A DNA stretch of 64,000 nt from Epinephelus fuscoguttatus (taxonomy: Eukaryota > Chordata > Actinopteri > Perciformes > Serranidae), in the NCBI RefSeq assembly GCF_011397635.1, contig NC_064771.1, forward strand, positions 15,811,379 through 15,875,378, read 5' to 3'. Under the pieces are notes generated by a model. That model searched no databases. It was not told the DNA's origin and saw only the letters and a list, made by a program, of their open reading frames with translations. This document shows, in pieces, positions 60,119 through 64,000 of the stretch (its first letter is position 1; every line of letters starts with the position of its first letter). The position numbers and the translations under genes were made by a program.

Positions 60119-60681
60119 AAAGTAAAGTATGCCTTATATATTATTATGTTTCTAGTTCGGACTTTTAGTGTAATTGACTGGTGTAAACAACTTGTTAGCC
60201 GGATGAATTAACATCAATTCTGAATGACCAATACGTCAAAGCACCTAGATTTGATTTACTTGAGCTCTCCTTTGATATTACACTCGCAGACAATTATCAT
60301 AACTACTCGGTGTGAGCGGCTGTAAGCGAGCACGTGTGTGCAGTGCCCAGATATCTTAATAGCTTAATGTGGTGCGGTGTTCTCGAACTCAGAGCCAAAG
60401 CACCGGTGATTTAATTAAGTTCAAGTGTGAGTGGTCTGTAATGCTGCTCTTCAGATTCACTTTGCATACATCACGAGCCACAAGTGCACTTAGAGAGAAG
60501 CCGCGCCCTCGCAGCCACATCCTCCATAAGCAATTACAGCATGCCTGGACTTAAATGGACAAATATGCACAAGACTGAAATGAAATCTATTCTAATGATG
60601 AACTAGCCTGAGCTGTAATAGTGACACAAGATAGCCTGGCTAACATCAGCACTTCAAAGGCATCAAGCCACAGACCAAGGC

Positions 60682-60714
60682 TCACACACACACACAGACA
60701 CACACACACACACA
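60682..60714. repeat. (CA)n microsatellite with one interruption
   Basis: CACACA array broken by a single CAGACA. A further short CA array lies at about 61063-61091. Confidence 0.85.
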
Positions 60715-62320
60715 AGCCCACCGGCTATTATCAAGCCTCCAGACTCTGCTGTCTCGGCCCAGTGCTGCTGAGCAGTTCTTGAGGTTCAGCTCTGGGTTAG
60801 TCCACTGAGATTTGATTACCTTCATCCCCACTGGTTACTGGGCCCAGCTGTGAAGCATATTAATGAGATTTCACCATCATTAGGGGGAAGCTAACTACAT
60901 TAGCAGGCTGGCTGGTTGGCTGGATTGTGGCAAAGAGAAGTGGAGAGAATGAAGGCAGAGCAGGAGGAGGAGAGGGAGGGCTTTGACAGGGTGTTCCACT
61001 TTGTTGAATTCTACTCTATCACGCAGCATTGTGTTCCCCTCGTTTCTATTAGGTTATCTGGACACACACATGCACACACACACACACACATGCTCGCCAT
61101 GTGCAAGATACATGGGAGTACATATAAAAGTCCATTTGTCTTTCCATGCAGTGAGTGTGCAGGAGAGGAGACACCGCACAGACCACCATGCCACAGGCTG
61201 CTGCATTAAGGCTCTCTTTGAAGTCTGCTTAAAATAATGAAGTGGGATGGCCGATGGAACAGCCTCAGGGATAGAGACCGCCTTGCAAAACCCTGGGAGT
61301 AGTAGGCCGATGTATCATGCATGTCCATAAAAACGACTGGCAGCAACTTAAGAGCTTTTATGTGCAGTGAAACAGACCAACAAGTGAGCGGAGAAGGACA
61401 TCTCTCATGCACAGCACTCAACTTTTGCTTAAACTGTCAGACGTTATTTTTGGTTTCCAAGTCAGGAATGTGGGTGAGCAGCAGGGAAAACGATACAAGC
61501 ACACACACACACACATGCGGGAATGCTTTGTCAGCACTCTTGAATTACTGAAGGGGGAAATGGGACTATTTCCTTGCTTACAGGGAAATCCTGCCATTCT
61601 CTTACAAAGCGTCATAACAGCTCTCCGCTGAAAATGGATGAGGCTCCGAACTCGCTGCCTTCACACTGATTACTGACAGCAAAGCCACGCACGCCATCTG
61701 AATATGAGCCGGGCGAGGGCGTGCGTGCGCAATCACACACTAGGCAGGCACGCAGAGACTGACAGCTGTAAGGAGAGCGACAGCGGGGTGTGTTTGTGTT
61801 CAAACACTGAGTGTGAACAGTTATTGGAGGGGAGAGGGGGAGGAACCTGGCGGCAGGGCAGACAGGCATAAGTGAAAACACACACACGGAGGAAGGCGAG
61901 CCAGTGGAGGTTAACATGGGGCAGGAGAACAGACAGCGTGCCTTACGCCTCCCATACTCACGGTAACTGAATCCAGCCTTTCCACCCCCCCGTCTCCCGC
62001 CACTTTCCACCTTCATCTTTCCCTTACTCCTACCTGTCCCACATACTGAGTCTGACATTCTCTTCTTTCCATTGCTCCCTACAAGTCACAGGAAGTCCTC
62101 TTTCACATCTTGAATCCTTGTGTTCATCCTTGCCAAAGGGATTTGTCATTTACATTTTTAAAGCATCAAGATGCTCACTATTACAACTGCATCCAGCCAA
62201 AACATCTAGCCTCTTTCACACACTGTACCCAGTTAACTACTGGGAAACCATTTCAGGCACTGCAAGTGATTTTCACTATTCACACACACAGACTAAACTA
62301 AAGAACATTCCAGCTTTGTG

Positions 62321-62724
62321 AAGGGCTAGGCATAGTTTAAAAAATGACGATACCAGTACCAACACCAGTACCCTTAAAGTGATACCTATACCAACAGTGT
62401 ATTTCCTTACACACCCATGTTTTCTACTTCTTTGATACCCATGATGTGAATGGAAGTATTCTTTGAAACACCACCATACACACTACACTTGACTTCACAC
62501 CGCAGACTGTATGGGTTGTAGCTGCTGCGGTATTGGGCTAATCATGTCGCATTAAATCAAAGAATGCTTGCTGTGATGAATGGCGAGCAAAACCATACAA
62601 ATAGTCTTTTTCTTTCTAGATCAGAGTACAAAAAGAATCGGCTGCAGGTATCATTTGACTGGCAAAGTTTCCACACCATTTGACATTGGGTTATTTTGGT
62701 CGATAAGTACCGATTCCCAGCCTT
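62321..62724. repeat. MITE with AAGGGCTAGG / CCCAGCCTT ends
   Basis: The left end AAGGGCTAGGCATAG and the right end inverted AAGGCTGGGAATCGGTACTT form imperfect inverted repeats. Interior motifs are 'gataccagtacc' and 'ggtcgataagtacc'. A common fish nonautonomous DNA element type; no coding sequence. Confidence 0.55.
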
Positions 62725-64000
62725 AGTCTTGCACATTTTCACTCATGCCATGGCAATACCGGAGTAGATGCACCGAGTGACAGTCCAGCAGATGGTGATA
62801 GTGCAACACATGGATGGCAACAGCCAAAAAACGTATTACTCACAGAAGGCGGGCAAGGTGCTGTTTTAATTCAATGCCAAAGTTCTTGCAATGTTTAATA
62901 CTCATCAAGTTTGAGAAAAATATAATGTTTTTTGTGATCTACTTAAATCAGCAATATGCATTTGATACATAGAATTAAAATACGTCATCTTGTGATTAGT
63001 TTGCTCCCTCCACATGAAAGCCTCTTTTGATAGACGGACGCAACCCTTAACATGCTTGTCAGTGGTTTTTACTGCTTTCATTCACAAAGTAGCTATAGCG
63101 GCATTTTCCCTGAAATGTTACCAGGTCTAGAGATGGAAAATTGGTGGTACAGACTTTACTCACACATGACCCCATGCAGGAGCCGTTCCTGATCATTTCA
63201 GGCACATACTGCATGTATGAAAGGGGCTTAAGATTTATCTTCCACCCAAAGATGTAAACAAATCTCAGTATATCAGTTACAGAATTACATTGCCTTACAT
63301 ACTGTCCTTGATTCTGAATTTTGTTATGCTGGTAGTCCATTTGTCACTCATGCCATGCCTGTTATGGCACTGTACAAATGTGTGTGCGTGCTTCAATGAG
63401 GGCGAGTTAGGAGGATTAGTGAGAATCCTCCTGCCTGGTTGTGCTCCCCCTAAGCTGCAGGATGTCTAGCTTGCAGTATGGCCTCTCCATGTGGTGAGAG
63501 AGACAGAGAGGGCGGGAGTGAGTGTGCATGGAGATACAGGGTGCTGTCAGTAATAATGAGTCTCCAAGCTTTCCAAGCAAAATAAAGGATGCATACTTGT
63601 AGCGTTGCGTAATAACTCCATCTTCAGAAAAATCCAAGTCTGGCACGATATACGGTTTCTAACAGAGTCATAGTTTTTAAAATTCATACGTCTGACATCA
63701 TGACGCTCATGGTGTAAAGGAAGAAAGGGCATGGATCAAACTGAGGACTTAATCTGATTCTAATGTAATTTTCTGCGGCGCATGACACATCACTTCCACT
63801 TAAGAGAGTATGTTATGGTCTACATTTCAGAGAAATGGCAGCCTGCTGTTTTGCAACCATCGCAGATCTTCAAATTTTGCAGAGAGAGCAGAAACTGATG
63901 TGACAGCTTGACTTCTTAAAGGACTGCGCAGTATGTTTGAAGGCTACACTGGCTCCAAGACCAAAAATTTGATGGATAGTGCTCCAAATTGAGGCCAAAT

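Noticed and set aside
61612-62058. Minus-strand 148-codon frame as a possible rara A-domain exon
   Set aside because: Sequence does not resemble the alpha1 or alpha2 N-terminal region and has no matching phase donor that I could identify.

Overview
This is a vertebrate nuclear genome window, almost certainly from a percomorph (acanthomorph) ray-finned fish. The evidence is spliced genes with GT-AG introns, dense CA/TG microsatellites, many teleost-type short transposon remnants, and a peptide-YY gene whose mature hormone has the acanthomorph 'PY' sequence (Trp17, His21, Val28). All four genes I can support lie on the minus strand.

Layout from low to high coordinates. (1) pyyb, a complete 90-residue peptide YY precursor (595-3303), with a TATA box and a probable noncoding first exon near 3.55-3.62 kb. 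(2) A gene-free, transposon-rich stretch (about 3.6-13 kb). (3) tut1, the U6 snRNA terminal uridylyltransferase / Star-PAP, complete in ten coding exons (13058-21236, 794 aa). Intron 8 holds a 1 kb TTAA-flanked foldback transposon with a decayed THAP-domain reading frame. (4) mki67, the Ki-67 mitotic chromosome protein, complete in sixteen coding exons (22351-33718, 2233 aa). It has an FHA domain, an RVSF PP1-docking motif, an SPK-rich array, six 38-residue Ki-67 repeats and two long RGRR-rich exons. A cell-cycle-type promoter (CHR, E2F, CCAAT, CRE, GC box) lies near 34.75-34.82 kb. (5) rara, the retinoic acid receptor alpha gene, partial. Seven exons are present, from just before the DNA-binding domain to the stop codon (39022-54384), with a probable 2.4 kb 3' UTR. 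Its A-domain first exon(s) lie beyond the right edge, so about 54.4-64 kb is read as intron.

The genes are functionally unrelated: a gut/pancreatic hormone, an RNA uridylyltransferase, a perichromosomal proliferation protein and a nuclear receptor. The pyyb plus rara linkage fits the region around a teleost hoxb cluster, probably the hoxbb/raraa copy; that is inference from known synteny, not shown here.

I found no operon, CRISPR, prophage or defence system, and nothing I can claim as a new biological system. The most unusual items are the THAP-bearing foldback element in tut1, the stacked internal repeats and apparent exon duplication in mki67, a nested palindrome at 59.3-59.9 kb, and a short-period tandem repeat field in an rara intron.
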